DNA of 18,181 bases from Clostridiales bacterium. Lineage in GTDB: Bacteria > Bacillota > Clostridia > Oscillospirales > Acutalibacteraceae. Positions 7,953 through 16,405 of this stretch are shown piece after piece; positions within the stretch are counted from its first letter, which is position 1; every line of letters begins with the position of its first letter. The DNA is taken from contig JAJQGZ010000214.1 of the NCBI GenBank assembly GCA_021200075.1, positions 1-18,181 of the forward strand. The letters run 5' to 3'. A program made the translations under genes and the position numbers. Under the pieces are notes generated by a model, which worked only from the letters and a program-made list of their open reading frames with translations, did no database searches and was not told the DNA's origin.

Positions 7953-9014
7953 TCAGGCAAATCTGCCTGCAAAATTGCCGTAGTAAAGAAGAAGAACTCC
8001 TATCACACAGCCGATTAAGTTGACTGTTGTAAATACAACACAAATCTTTTTTTCATTCCAGCCGCAAAGCTCGAAATGATGATGAATCGGCGCCATTTTA
8101 AAAATTCTCTTGCCGTTGGTGATTTTGAAATACCCTATTTGGATAACATCGCTCATAGTCTCGCACACATAGACAATACCTATCGGCAAAAGGAGAATAG
8201 GGCATTTGCATAAATAGCCGAGAGCCACTACCATTCCGCCGAGAAAGAGCGAGCCGGTGTCGCCCATAAATACCTTGGCAGGCCTCCAGTTCCAGCAGAG
8301 AAAGCCGAGAACGCCTCCGAGAAGCGCACCTGAAAAAATTGTCAGGCCCGAAAAGCTTTCGATATAAGAAATAACAATAAACGCAATTGCAACGGTTGCG
8401 GTTACCGACGAACACAAGCCGTCGATACCGTCGGTGAAATTTACCGAATTAACGCAGCCGTAGATTATGAAAACAGAAAGAACCCAGAATATAATTGCGG
8501 TAAAAATATTCTTTTCAAAATTAACGGTGCCGATAAAAGGAATATACCAGCTTGTATTGTGGGAAAGCCAAAGAGTGAGAACATAGCCAAATGTCATAAT
8601 AAGCTGACCGACGGTCTTCTGCTTAGGAGTTAATCGCTCGTTTCTTTTATGCTTTTTTTTAATGAAGTCATCTGTTATTCGGACTATGCCGAAAGCGAGA
8701 GCAAGATCGATTCCGGCGATAAGCAGTATCTTTTCCTTGCCCTGCATAATTGCGGAATAATCACTTTCAAGCTCGCCGCCCGAAAGGGAATATGTAAGCA
8801 CGGTGACTATAAGCGAAACTATTATGCCGACTGCAAACATAATGCCGCCCATATTAGGCGTACCCTGCTTTGACTTATGCCAGCTCGGCCCTATATCGAG
8901 AATAGTCTGACCGAATTTGAGCTTCCTGAGCAAAGGGATTACGACAAAGCCGAGCGCAACGGTAATGCCGAAAGCGATAATAATGCTGATAGCCAATGCA
9001 ACTGTACTACTCAT
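7953..9014 (-). CDS. mraY: MraY, phospho-MurNAc-pentapeptide transferase
   Basis: The 353-residue polytopic membrane enzyme transfers phospho-MurNAc-pentapeptide to undecaprenyl phosphate, forming lipid I. Motifs in order: GTPNMGG (51-57), the Asp pair of TDDF (115-116) with a basic loop and LTPKQK, NFTDGIDGL (192-200), MGDTGSLFLGG with its conserved Asp (252), and the cytoplasmic APIHHHFELCGW (His 311-313). Hydrophobic segments fit the ten-helix fold. The ATG overlaps the murF stop by 4 nt (ATGA), so it is translationally coupled to murF; AGGTGG lies upstream inside murF. The residue before the Asp pair is Thr (RITDDF), whereas I recall GxxDD with a hydrophobic or Asp-flanked context. This is minor and does not affect the call. 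Confidence 0.97.
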   Translation of the reverse strand: MSSTVALAISIIIAFGITVALGFVVIPLLRKLKFGQTILDIGPSWHKSKQGTPNMGGIMFAVGIIVSLIVTVLTYSLSGGELESDYSAIMQGKEKILLIAGIDLALAFGIVRITDDFIKKKHKRNERLTPKQKTVGQLIMTFGYVLTLWLSHNTSWYIPFIGTVNFEKNIFTAIIFWVLSVFIIYGCVNSVNFTDGIDGLCSSVTATVAIAFIVISYIESFSGLTIFSGALLGGVLGFLCWNWRPAKVFMGDTGSLFLGGMVVALGYLCKCPILLLPIGIVYVCETMSDVIQIGYFKITNGKRIFKMAPIHHHFELCGWNEKKICVVFTTVNLIGCVIGVLLLYYGNFAGRFA

Positions 9015-10369
9015 TTATTTTCCCACCTATCTTTAACAATGCGGATTACATCCTCTAATTTCATTCCCCTTGACGCTTTGAATAAAATTGCGTCGCCTTC
9101 TTTTGCATAATCGCAAAGACTGTTTGCAAGTTCGTCCTTTGAATCAAAGTGAAATACATTCTTCATTTTACTTTCTCTTGCCGACTGTGCGATAAGCGTT
9201 CCCATTTCTCCGCAGGTGAAAAGTGCGTTGATATTACTATTGCCCACCTGACTGCCGACATTAATATGAGCCTGACGGGAATAATCGCCGAGCTCGAGCA
9301 TATCGGAAAGAACCGCTATGCACCTGTCTGCTTTTGTTGAGGAAAGAGTTTTGACGGCGGCGGTCATAGAATCGGGGCTTGCGTTGTAGCAATCTTCAAT
9401 TAAAACAATTCCGCCGACTTCAACGGTTCTTTGCCTCATTCCCTCGGGTTCATATTTCATAAGCGCATTTGAAATACTCTCTGCGTCAATGCCGAGATAA
9501 TACCCTATCGCAAAAGCTGAAAGCGCATTATAAACATTGTGAACTCCGACGGTCGGAATACTTACTCTTGTGTTTTTACTAAAATAATTTACGGTGAAAG
9601 ATGTGACTGCATTTTCTTCGCAAATATCGCTCGCCGTAAAATCGCAACGATTATCAATGCCGAAAGAACGAATATCGTAATCATCATTTTTCACCTGAGA
9701 AAGGAGATCGTTGTCTCCGTTTAAAATAAGCGGTGAACCTTTTTCCAGTCCGTTGAGTATTTCAAGCTTCGCCTTTAGTATGCCCTGACGGGAGCCGAGA
9801 TTTTCAATATGAGAAACACCGATATTGGTAATTACCGCCATTGTGGGTTTTGTGGCTTGCGAAAGTCTGCTTATTTCTCCGAAATGGTTCATTCCCATTT
9901 CCACAACGGCGCTTTGAGTTTTTGAATCTATTTGAAAAAGAGTTTGCGAAAGCCCGATTTCATTATTGAGATTACCCAACGTTTTTATCGTATTGAATTT
10001 TGACGAGGCGACAAGATAGGTAAACTCTTTTGTGGTAGTTTTGCCGATAGAACCCGTAAGACCGATAAGAGGAATATCAAATTTTGAACGGTAATATCCT
10101 CCGAGCGCAAGCAATGCCTTTGAGGTATCGGGAACCGTAACAACGGGTAAATCAGTCTCAACCGGTTTATGAACCATAACAGCCACCGCTCCGTTTTCCT
10201 CGGCAGTACCGACAAAATCGTGAGCGTCGAAGCGTTCGCCTTTTATACAGATAAAAAGGCAACCCTTTGTGATTTTCCGTGTATCAATGCAAACAGAATT
10301 GATTTCACATTCTTTATTGAAAGTTCCGCCGCAGGCGGAGGCAATTTCGCTTAGCTTTAACTTTTCCAT
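9011..10369 (-). CDS. murF: MurF, UDP-MurNAc-tripeptide:D-Ala-D-Ala ligase
   Basis: The 452-residue Mur ligase adds D-Ala-D-Ala to UDP-MurNAc-tripeptide with ATP in the cytoplasm, giving the precursor used by MraY. The N-terminal Mur domain (CIDTRKITKGCLFICIKGERFDAHDF) precedes the P-loop TGSIGKTTT (105-113). Next come LNNEIGLSQTL, EMGMNHFGEI and ITNIGVSHIENLGS, all characteristic of MurF. The C-terminal domain has LIEDCYNASPDSM and a late LFKASRGMKLE. It lies 15 nt after murE with no clear Shine-Dalgarno sequence, so its expression probably depends on reinitiation after murE. Its stop overlaps the mraY start. Confidence 0.96.
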   Translation of the reverse strand: MEKLKLSEIASACGGTFNKECEINSVCIDTRKITKGCLFICIKGERFDAHDFVGTAEENGAVAVMVHKPVETDLPVVTVPDTSKALLALGGYYRSKFDIPLIGLTGSIGKTTTKEFTYLVASSKFNTIKTLGNLNNEIGLSQTLFQIDSKTQSAVVEMGMNHFGEISRLSQATKPTMAVITNIGVSHIENLGSRQGILKAKLEILNGLEKGSPLILNGDNDLLSQVKNDDYDIRSFGIDNRCDFTASDICEENAVTSFTVNYFSKNTRVSIPTVGVHNVYNALSAFAIGYYLGIDAESISNALMKYEPEGMRQRTVEVGGIVLIEDCYNASPDSMTAAVKTLSSTKADRCIAVLSDMLELGDYSRQAHINVGSQVGNSNINALFTCGEMGTLIAQSARESKMKNVFHFDSKDELANSLCDYAKEGDAILFKASRGMKLEDVIRIVKDRWENK

Positions 10370-10384
10370 AATCTAACAGTTTAA

Positions 10385-11821
10385 TTATTCAAGGGCGGAA
10401 AGAATATCCGCAACAACTTCTCTTTCGTCAAAATGTATTGTTGAATCGTTAAGAATCTGATATGTTTCGTGTCCCTTGCCTGCAAGGAGAATAATGTCGT
10501 CCTTTTGAGCATTTTTTATTGCATATTCAATCGCATCACGGCGTTGCTCAACGACAACATACGGCGTATCTATGCCCTGCATACCGACGAGAATATCGTC
10601 GATTATAGCAGACGGATTTTCCGACCTGGGATTATCTGATGTAACAATACAAAAATCGGAAAGCTCCGAGGCGATCCTACCCATTTTAGGCCTTTTTGTT
10701 TTATCCCTATCACCGCCGCAGCCGAACAGGGTTACAACTCTGCCGTTTGCGATTTCCCTCAAAGAGGAAATTATGTTTTCAAGTCCGTCGGGAGAATGAG
10801 CATAGTCGATAATTATTGTAAAATCCTTATCTGTAGGTACAACCTCTATCCTGCCCTTAACCCCCTTTGATTTGCTTATTGCCGAAAGCACGCTGTCAAA
10901 ATCAATGCCAAGAGCCAATGCGCATACGCAGGCGCAAAGAGAATTATAAACCGAAAACCTGCCGGGTATAGGGCAACTGCATCTGCCGATATTGTCGCCT
11001 ACAAGCTCGTACTCTACTCCGCCGGGTTTGAATTTGACATTCTTTGCTACATATGAGGCGTTATTTGTATTAACGGCATATGTTACGACTTTATCAAGTT
11101 TGGCATCCTCGATTATTTTTAATCCGTATTCATCATTGGCATTTGTAACGGCGATTGAACAATTTTCAAAAAGTCTTTTTTTAGCCGCAAAATAATTATC
11201 CAAGGTTTTATGATAATCGAGATGATCCTGTGTGAGATTTGTAAATGCGCCGAGGGTAAATCTGAGTCCGCTTACCCTACCCTGTGCAAGCGCCTGGGAG
11301 GAAACCTCCATAACGCAGTATTCACAATCGGCTTTAATCATCATTGAAAAGAGCTTTTGAAGCTCGTATGGGTCGGGCGTGGTATACTTGGCGGGATAAA
11401 CCTCGTTGCCTATCATATTCTGCACCGTACCGATAAGACCGACCTTTTTACCCATATATTCAAGTATCTGCTTTATTAAAAAGCTCGTGGTGGTTTTTCC
11501 GTTAGTGCCGGTAATTCCGATAAGCTTGAGTTTATTGGCAGGATTACCGAAAAAGTTTGAGCAAATAGGAGAAAATACTTCTCTTGAATTATCGACAAGT
11601 ATTTGAGGTTCAAGACCGAGATCCCTTTCAACCACTACTGCGGCGGCTCCGTTTTCCAGCATTTGCGATGCGACGGAATGACCGTCAAAAGCAGAACCCT
11701 TTACGCAGACAAAGAGCGAGCCTTTCTTTACAAGCCGAGAATCCTGCGTGACATCAAGCACCTCTTTGTCAGCAAAATCGTTTTTTACTTTAATTCCTTT
11801 TAAAATTTCTGATAACTTCAT
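10385..11821 (-). CDS. murE: MurE, UDP-MurNAc-dipeptide ligase (meso-diaminopimelate type)
   Basis: The 478-residue Mur ligase adds the third stem-peptide residue to UDP-MurNAc-L-Ala-D-Glu. The P-loop TGTNGKTTT is at 104-112, TTPDPYEL at 147-154, and the expected carbamylated lysine lies in AAKKRLF (about 214-215). IIDYAHSPDGL and GCGGDRDKTKRP mark the C-terminal domain. DNPRSENP (396-403) carries the Arg of the DNPR motif that binds meso-diaminopimelate; lysine-adding MurE enzymes differ there. I therefore infer meso-DAP peptidoglycan. GGGAGC lies 11 nt upstream of the ATG. It is preceded by the PBP gene (50-nt gap), as in many Firmicutes. Confidence 0.97.
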   Translation of the reverse strand: MKLSEILKGIKVKNDFADKEVLDVTQDSRLVKKGSLFVCVKGSAFDGHSVASQMLENGAAAVVVERDLGLEPQILVDNSREVFSPICSNFFGNPANKLKLIGITGTNGKTTTSFLIKQILEYMGKKVGLIGTVQNMIGNEVYPAKYTTPDPYELQKLFSMMIKADCEYCVMEVSSQALAQGRVSGLRFTLGAFTNLTQDHLDYHKTLDNYFAAKKRLFENCSIAVTNANDEYGLKIIEDAKLDKVVTYAVNTNNASYVAKNVKFKPGGVEYELVGDNIGRCSCPIPGRFSVYNSLCACVCALALGIDFDSVLSAISKSKGVKGRIEVVPTDKDFTIIIDYAHSPDGLENIISSLREIANGRVVTLFGCGGDRDKTKRPKMGRIASELSDFCIVTSDNPRSENPSAIIDDILVGMQGIDTPYVVVEQRRDAIEYAIKNAQKDDIILLAGKGHETYQILNDSTIHFDEREVVADILSALE

Positions 11822-11871
11822 ATACTCACTGCTCCCATAGCTGATTGTTGAAAACCGCCGATTGAATTTAA

Positions 11872-14085
11872 TCAGTCAAGCACTGATTCGGTATTTTTAA
11901 ATAACGCTGTTATAACGGTTCCTTTTTCAACCGTAGTTTCTTTTTCCTCGCTTTGTTTATACGTCACAACCGTTCCGCTTGATAAATCGTTACCGCTGAT
12001 TTCAATATTAAGGCTGTTTGTCTGCGCAAGATCCTTTGCCTCGCTCACGGTAAGTCCCGTAAAATCGGGAACCGTTGTGGTTTGTTTATCCGTTTCTTCC
12101 GTGTAGATATACACCGTACCTCCGCTCGGAATGGTTGTCGCCGCCGTCGGAGACTGCCGCAAAACCGTATCTCCATTGTCGATAACAACATAATCGAGAG
12201 AGTATTTGTCAAGTGTTGACTTGGCTTCTGTCAAGGATTTATCCACGATATTCGGAGTGTATTCCGAAAGATTTTCAAGCTCCTCGTCATCGTATGTGGG
12301 TTCAACTCCCAAAACACTCATAGTTTCTTCAATAACATCCGCCGCAATCGGAGCGCAAAGAGCGCCGCCGCCGAGATCCTCGTTAGGCTCGTCGATTATT
12401 ATGAGAAGCGCAATTTCCGGATTGTCACTCGGTGCAATGCCTGCAAACGAGACTATGTACTTATCGTCCTCACCCTCTGCGGATTCGCCGAGCTTTGTTG
12501 AAGTGCCTGTTTTACCACCTACGCTATAGCCGGCTACATAGCCGTTTTTACCTGTTCCGTTATCGACAACGGATTTCATCATTTCTCTGACTGTTGCGGC
12601 GGTTTCACTGCTGATAATCTGCCGCTTAACTGTGGTTTGAGTTTTTTCAACGGTATTGCCGTCGCTGTCAACTATGTTTGAAACAAGGTAAGGCTGAACG
12701 AGATTTCCGCCGTTTGCTATTGCGCACAGTCCTGTGCAAACCTGAATGGGTGTAAGCGAATTGGTCTGACCGAAAGAAGCGGAGGAAAGCTCGACAATTC
12801 CGTACTGCTCCTCGGTATAATTTTGCGGCGAGGCTTCGCTGGGCAAGTCGATTTCCGTAAGCTTTGTGAAACCGAATGCGTCAAAATATTTATAATAATT
12901 ATGCACTCCGAGCTTTTGACCGATTGTGATAAAAAACGGGTTGCAGGAATTTTCAAGTCCCTGGGTAAGCATTTGAGTGCCGTGACCCGAATGATTGTGG
13001 CAATTCATCGTGTACTCGTCAACCTGAATTGAACCTGTACAGGTATAGGTCGTATCGAGAGTAACCACATTTTCCTCGAGTGCCGCACTCGCCATAAACA
13101 CCTTGAATACAGAGCCGGGAACATATGTATCGGAAACCGTGAAGTTTCTCCACTGGTTTTGCACTGCTTCACTTTCCGCTTCCTCCTGCTCGGTCTCGTT
13201 TTCGATGCTTTCAACCTCTTCAATATTTTTGCTGTAAGTGAGGGTGTAAGGCTCGTTGCAGTCGTAATCCGGAAGCGAAGCCATTGCGAGAACGGCGCCG
13301 GTGTTGCAGTTCATCACTATGCCGTAGGCGCCCTTAGCCTGATATTCCTCCATCGTTTCTCTTAATCCCTTTTCGAGATAATACTGGATTGTTTGGTTTA
13401 TTGTGAGATAAATTGAGTCGCCGTCGGAGGCTTCAACAGTGGTTTCGTAATCATTTGCAATATCGTTTGACACTGCGTCCTGTGCCGTAATCACTCTGCC
13501 GTTAGTTCCGGTAAGCTCTTCGTCATAATAGGACTCAATTCCTGCAAGTCCCTGATCGTCCGCTCCGATAAATCCGATAACGCTCGACGCAAGCGAACCG
13601 TAGGGATAATATCTTTTTGTGGTCTGCTCAGTACCTATACAGTCGCCCAAACTGTTTTTCGATACAAATTCCGATATTTGCTCTTTAATATCATTTTCGA
13701 CTTTTTTCTCAACGATTTCGTAATCGTTTTGAGCCAGGGTCTTATCGTAAAGCTCCTGCTTTTCCTCGTCGTCGTATTCAAAAAGCTCGGTAAATTTATC
13801 TACTATCAAATTTCTTTCTTTATCATCCGATATTTTCAGCGGATCGATATATATATTCCAAACCGTCGCCGACTGAGCAAAAACATTGCCCTCGTCGTCA
13901 TATATCGTTCCACGCATTGCGGTGATTTCCGTATCTTTAAGCTGTTGAGTTTCCGCTTTCAGCGTAAGCTCCTCTCCCCTGATTATTTGAAGATAAAAAA
14001 CTCTCGCCGCCGATGTGGTAAGGAGGAAAATAATAACAACCGCAAGAATAAGCACTCGCTTTAACATTCTTTTGCTTGTATTCAT
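11872..14085 (-). CDS. Class B penicillin-binding protein with PASTA domains (FtsI/SpoVD type)
   Basis: The 737-residue membrane-anchored transpeptidase cross-links peptidoglycan at the septum with its SEDS partner FtsW/SpoVE. One N-terminal membrane segment (about 9-28) precedes a dimerisation domain (MRGTIYDDEGNVFA, 57-70). The transpeptidase has SVFK (Ser325, Lys328), SCN (380-382) and KTGT (525-528). Two PASTA repeats follow (about 608-663 and 670-730), the first with a TPNIVDKSLTEA start and the second VPDFTGLTVSEA. A Glu-rich insert at about 288-308 lies just before the SxxK motif. The start has GGGAGGG upstream. A C-terminal PASTA pair occurs both in SpoVD and in some vegetative PBP2B/FtsI proteins. 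Only one class B PBP is present here, so it may be the vegetative FtsI; I leave the symbol open. Confidence 0.94.
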   Translation of the reverse strand: MNTSKRMLKRVLILAVVIIFLLTTSAARVFYLQIIRGEELTLKAETQQLKDTEITAMRGTIYDDEGNVFAQSATVWNIYIDPLKISDDKERNLIVDKFTELFEYDDEEKQELYDKTLAQNDYEIVEKKVENDIKEQISEFVSKNSLGDCIGTEQTTKRYYPYGSLASSVIGFIGADDQGLAGIESYYDEELTGTNGRVITAQDAVSNDIANDYETTVEASDGDSIYLTINQTIQYYLEKGLRETMEEYQAKGAYGIVMNCNTGAVLAMASLPDYDCNEPYTLTYSKNIEEVESIENETEQEEAESEAVQNQWRNFTVSDTYVPGSVFKVFMASAALEENVVTLDTTYTCTGSIQVDEYTMNCHNHSGHGTQMLTQGLENSCNPFFITIGQKLGVHNYYKYFDAFGFTKLTEIDLPSEASPQNYTEEQYGIVELSSASFGQTNSLTPIQVCTGLCAIANGGNLVQPYLVSNIVDSDGNTVEKTQTTVKRQIISSETAATVREMMKSVVDNGTGKNGYVAGYSVGGKTGTSTKLGESAEGEDDKYIVSFAGIAPSDNPEIALLIIIDEPNEDLGGGALCAPIAADVIEETMSVLGVEPTYDDEELENLSEYTPNIVDKSLTEAKSTLDKYSLDYVVIDNGDTVLRQSPTAATTIPSGGTVYIYTEETDKQTTTVPDFTGLTVSEAKDLAQTNSLNIEISGNDLSSGTVVTYKQSEEKETTVEKGTVITALFKNTESVLD

Positions 14086-14132
14086 TTTTATCCCTCCCTC
14101 GCAATTGTTATCTTATTATTTATTTTATTAAG

Positions 14133-14166
14133 TAATCTCCGCCAGACACTTAGTCTGCGGAGATTA
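14133..14166 (-). other. Strong intergenic hairpin before the PBP gene
   Basis: TAATCTCCGC pairs with GCGGAGATTA, and the stem continues through AGAC/GTCT with one bulged base, giving about 14 bp around a 6-nt loop. No T run follows on the minus strand, so it is not a classical terminator. It lies about 50 nt before the PBP start, in a 158-nt gap between ftsL and the PBP gene, and may be an RNA processing or stabilising element. Confidence 0.5.
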
Positions 14167-14214
14167 AATATTTGTGACAAACCTTTTCGCCCCTTAAATA
14201 AATACGCATTTTTG

Positions 14215-14239
14215 AGCGCCGATATTACCAAACGGCGCT
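14215..14239 (-). other. GC-rich hairpin directly after ftsL
   Basis: AGCGCCG pairs with CGGCGCT (7 bp, 11-nt loop), starting 4 nt after the ftsL stop on the minus strand. CAAAAATG rather than a T run follows, so termination is unlikely to be efficient. It may mark a transcript end or a partial attenuation point between ftsL and the PBP gene. Confidence 0.4.
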
Positions 14240-14243
14240 TTAA

Positions 14244-14762
14244 TCAATCATTTTCCTGCAATAGAAGCTGTGCCGCAGCAATACGCTCTTCCTTGTATTC
14301 GGCGACATCAATGTACCTTATTTGGCTTGATTTAATCTTTGTCATGCCGAGTTCTTCAACCGCATATTGGTCTATCATACTCATCGACACCATACTGTCA
14401 AGCTTACTGTTGAGCCTTGTATTTTCGCTTTCGGCTGTTGAAAGCTCTGTTTGAAGCGCAGAAATTGCGTGTGTAAGTTCATTCTTTTTTGTATAATTAT
14501 AGAGTATACTGAAAATCATAGCAAGGCTGAGCACGGAGACAACGCATATCCTCACAAGATGCCTGAAACCGAGCCTTTGTTCCTTTATAAGCTGGGAACG
14601 GCTCTTTTTACCGCTGTTTTCCCTTACTTTAAGATCCCTGCCTCTTTTAGGCGTAGGGTCGTATGCCGGAGCGGCAGACGAACGCTGAACATTAAAAGCC
14701 TGAACAGCATATACCGTATCCGACGAATATGAATATCGCCTGAAATCTCCCGTATTTGTCAT
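14244..14762 (-). CDS. ftsL: FtsL-like septum protein
   Basis: The 172-residue small bitopic protein is of the FtsL/DivIC type. A basic, low-complexity cytoplasmic region of about 68 residues precedes one membrane segment (about 69-90, VRICVVSVLSLAMIFSILYNY). An extracytoplasmic coiled coil follows (about 92-125, with repeated Leu, Glu and Asn/Ser-Glu). The final part contains the AVEELGMTKIKSSQIRYID motif typical of the FtsL C-terminus. FtsL sequences diverge strongly, so the call rests on architecture and on the conserved place between rsmH and the PBP gene. AAGGTGAG precedes the ATG. FtsL would bind FtsQ and FtsB/DivIC and activate the FtsW-PBP pair. The cytoplasmic part is longer than in B. 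subtilis or E. coli FtsL. Confidence 0.8.
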   Translation of the reverse strand: MTNTGDFRRYSYSSDTVYAVQAFNVQRSSAAPAYDPTPKRGRDLKVRENSGKKSRSQLIKEQRLGFRHLVRICVVSVLSLAMIFSILYNYTKKNELTHAISALQTELSTAESENTRLNSKLDSMVSMSMIDQYAVEELGMTKIKSSQIRYIDVAEYKEERIAAAQLLLQEND

Positions 14763-14871
14763 TTTTTCTCACCTTTTTCGAGTTGACTGCCTTTGTTTTA
14801 CTGTTTTCTTTGCTATATTTGATAATGATTTTTACAGATATTTGCTAATTTGCTTAATAATTTAATTTAAC

Positions 14872-15783
14872 TTAATATTTTTCAAATGTTCTGAGCCTTG
14901 ACGAACGGGCACGAGGGTTATCCTCAAGCTCCTTTTCGCTCGGGACAATTGCTTTTAGCGCCTTGCCCTTGGGCTTATTTCCGCATACACATACGGGAAA
15001 TTCCTTTGGGCAGGTACAACCTTTGCTCCACTGAGCAAAACGCTCTTTTACGATACGGTCTTCAAGCGAATGAAATGTTATGACGGCAATTCTTCCGCCC
15101 GGTGAAAGTATTGAAAATGCCGAATCGAGAGCCGATGAAAGCTCATCGAGCTCACCGTTTACTTCTATCCTTATGGCTTGAAAAGTTCGCCTTGCGGGAT
15201 GTGAATCCCTCATAGCTCTTTGCGGCATTGATGATTTTATAATATCCACAAGCTCAAAGGTGGTTTCAATCGGCTTGTTTTGCCTATATTTGACTATATT
15301 TGAAGCGATGGAACGTGAATATTTTTCCTCGCCATATCTGTAAATTATATTTGCAAGTTCCTGCTCGCTGTATGTATTCACAACATCGGCGGCACTCATT
15401 CCGCTTTTGCTCATACGCATATCAAGAGGTGCGTCCTTGTGAAACGAAAATCCTCTTTGCGCCGTATCAAGCTGAAAGGAACTTACTCCCAAATCAAGGA
15501 GCAAGCCATCAATTTTATCAATATTAAGATTGCCGACTATATTTTTTATATTGGAATAATTATCGTGAACCACGAACACATTTTCCGTATCTTTAAAGCG
15601 GTTTTTGAGAGTTTGAACAGCGTTGGGGTCACGGTCTACGGCAATAACCTTTCCTACTCTTTGAGCAATTGCAAAGGTATGCCCTCCGCCGCCGGCAGTG
15701 GCGTCAACGATGATTTTATCAGCATCGAGTTTTAGTGCTTCCACAGCCTCGTTAAACAGCACACTCTTATGAACAAACTCCAT
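14872..15783 (-). CDS. rsmH: RsmH (MraW), 16S rRNA cytosine-1402 N4-methyltransferase
   Basis: The 303-residue S-adenosylmethionine-dependent enzyme methylates N4 of C1402 in the decoding centre of 16S rRNA. The N-terminus HKSVLFNEAVEAL, the SAM-binding loop DATAGGGGH (27-35), VIAVDRDPNA, LLLDLGVSSFQLD and the run RGFSFHKDAPLDMRM identify the family. ITFHSLEDRIVKERF and a C-terminal SSRLRTFEK complete it. Its ATG shares one base with the mraZ stop (TAATG), so the two are translationally coupled. A 109-nt gap follows before ftsL, with no obvious hairpin. Length and motifs are normal. Confidence 0.97.
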   Translation of the reverse strand: MEFVHKSVLFNEAVEALKLDADKIIVDATAGGGGHTFAIAQRVGKVIAVDRDPNAVQTLKNRFKDTENVFVVHDNYSNIKNIVGNLNIDKIDGLLLDLGVSSFQLDTAQRGFSFHKDAPLDMRMSKSGMSAADVVNTYSEQELANIIYRYGEEKYSRSIASNIVKYRQNKPIETTFELVDIIKSSMPQRAMRDSHPARRTFQAIRIEVNGELDELSSALDSAFSILSPGGRIAVITFHSLEDRIVKERFAQWSKGCTCPKEFPVCVCGNKPKGKALKAIVPSEKELEDNPRARSSRLRTFEKY

Positions 15784-16232
15784 TACTGCCCCTTTACCTT
15801 ATCCATAAGGTCGTATATACCCTGGGAATGGTCATAGCTGTTATAAATTTTTTCGTACTCCTGAGTATTCCAAATTTCAATAACCTTGCCCTTGCCCTTA
15901 AACACAACGGTGGATTCGTTGGTAAGGCAAGCGGCGGACTTAAGACGCTGGTTGACTGTAAATCTGCCTTGGGAATCGAGGCAAGCTTCTTCTGCATTGT
16001 CAAGAAAGCTTGTTGTGGCGTCATATTTTTGATTTTCCGTTCCCTGCTGCATTGACTCGTACATATTTTCAAAATGTTCAACCGGATAAAGAGTAAGACA
16101 GCTATACCCTCTTACCGTCACGGCGACCATATAAAAATCCTTGCCCAGCCGTTCCCTCCACTTTGTAGGAATAGAAAGACGACCTTTTGAATCAAGCTTA
16201 TAGCCCTCGAGCGTACCGACAAATAAGTGCAT
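15783..16232 (-). CDS. mraZ: MraZ, transcriptional regulator of the dcw cluster
   Basis: The 149-residue protein has two AbrB-like MraZ half-domains. The first carries LDSKGRLSIPTKWR (13-26) and the second LDSQGRFTVNQRL (85-97). Family members form rings and bind short direct repeats upstream of their own gene, acting as repressor or activator depending on species. I place the start at the ATG at 16232 (MHLFVGTLEGYKLD), because it follows AAAGGAGAG at normal distance and gives the usual N-terminus. An in-frame ATG at 16277 would add 15 unconserved residues. It is the first gene of the cluster and overlaps rsmH by one base. In the second half-domain the usual Pro after GRxxI is replaced (TVNQ), a small deviation. 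Confidence 0.95.
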   Translation of the reverse strand: MHLFVGTLEGYKLDSKGRLSIPTKWRERLGKDFYMVAVTVRGYSCLTLYPVEHFENMYESMQQGTENQKYDATTSFLDNAEEACLDSQGRFTVNQRLKSAACLTNESTVVFKGKGKVIEIWNTQEYEKIYNSYDHSQGIYDLMDKVKGQ

Positions 16233-16299
16233 ATCTTTCTCTCCTTTCAAAGTAATTTTTAAAAATCCGAAGCACAAAATGATATTGAGCTTATCAAAA

Positions 16300-16340
16300 A
16301 TGGGATTTTAATGAAATAAGTGGGATTTAATTGGATTTAC
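16300..16340. promoter_or_regulatory. Probable MraZ binding box (10-bp phased TGGGATTT repeats)
   Basis: On the plus strand four consecutive 10-bp blocks read TGGGATTTTA, ATGAAATAAG, TGGGATTTAA and TTGGATTTAC (16301-16340). Three share the GGATTT core, and the second is degenerate. MraZ is known to bind TGGGN direct repeats with 5-nt spacers, i.e. the same 10-bp period. The box lies in the mraZ leader, just downstream of the predicted start of transcription. This suggests autoregulation, inferred from the repeat and its place. Confidence 0.6.
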
Positions 16341-16353
16341 TACCACTGATTAC

Positions 16354-16382
16354 ATTATATAAGGGTTTAATGAACTTGTCAA
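16354..16382 (-). promoter_or_regulatory. Consensus sigma-A promoter of the dcw cluster
   Basis: On the minus strand TTGACA (16377-16382) and TATAAT (16354-16359) are both perfect and 17 nt apart. Transcription would start near 16347, giving a leader of about 115 nt before mraZ. It is the best promoter in the window and probably drives mraZ through ftsQ. Confidence 0.85.
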
Positions 16383-16405
16383 GTTAATTTTTTTGCGGGA
16401 GGTAA

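Noticed and set aside
13678..14064. 128-codon plus-strand open frame opposite the PBP N-terminus
   Set aside because: It is antisense to a certain gene, and its composition is explained as the complement of the PBP coding sequence.
16233..16277. Upstream ATG at 16277 as the mraZ start
   Set aside because: It would add 15 unconserved residues; the ATG at 16232 has the AAAGGAG site and the standard MraZ N-terminus.
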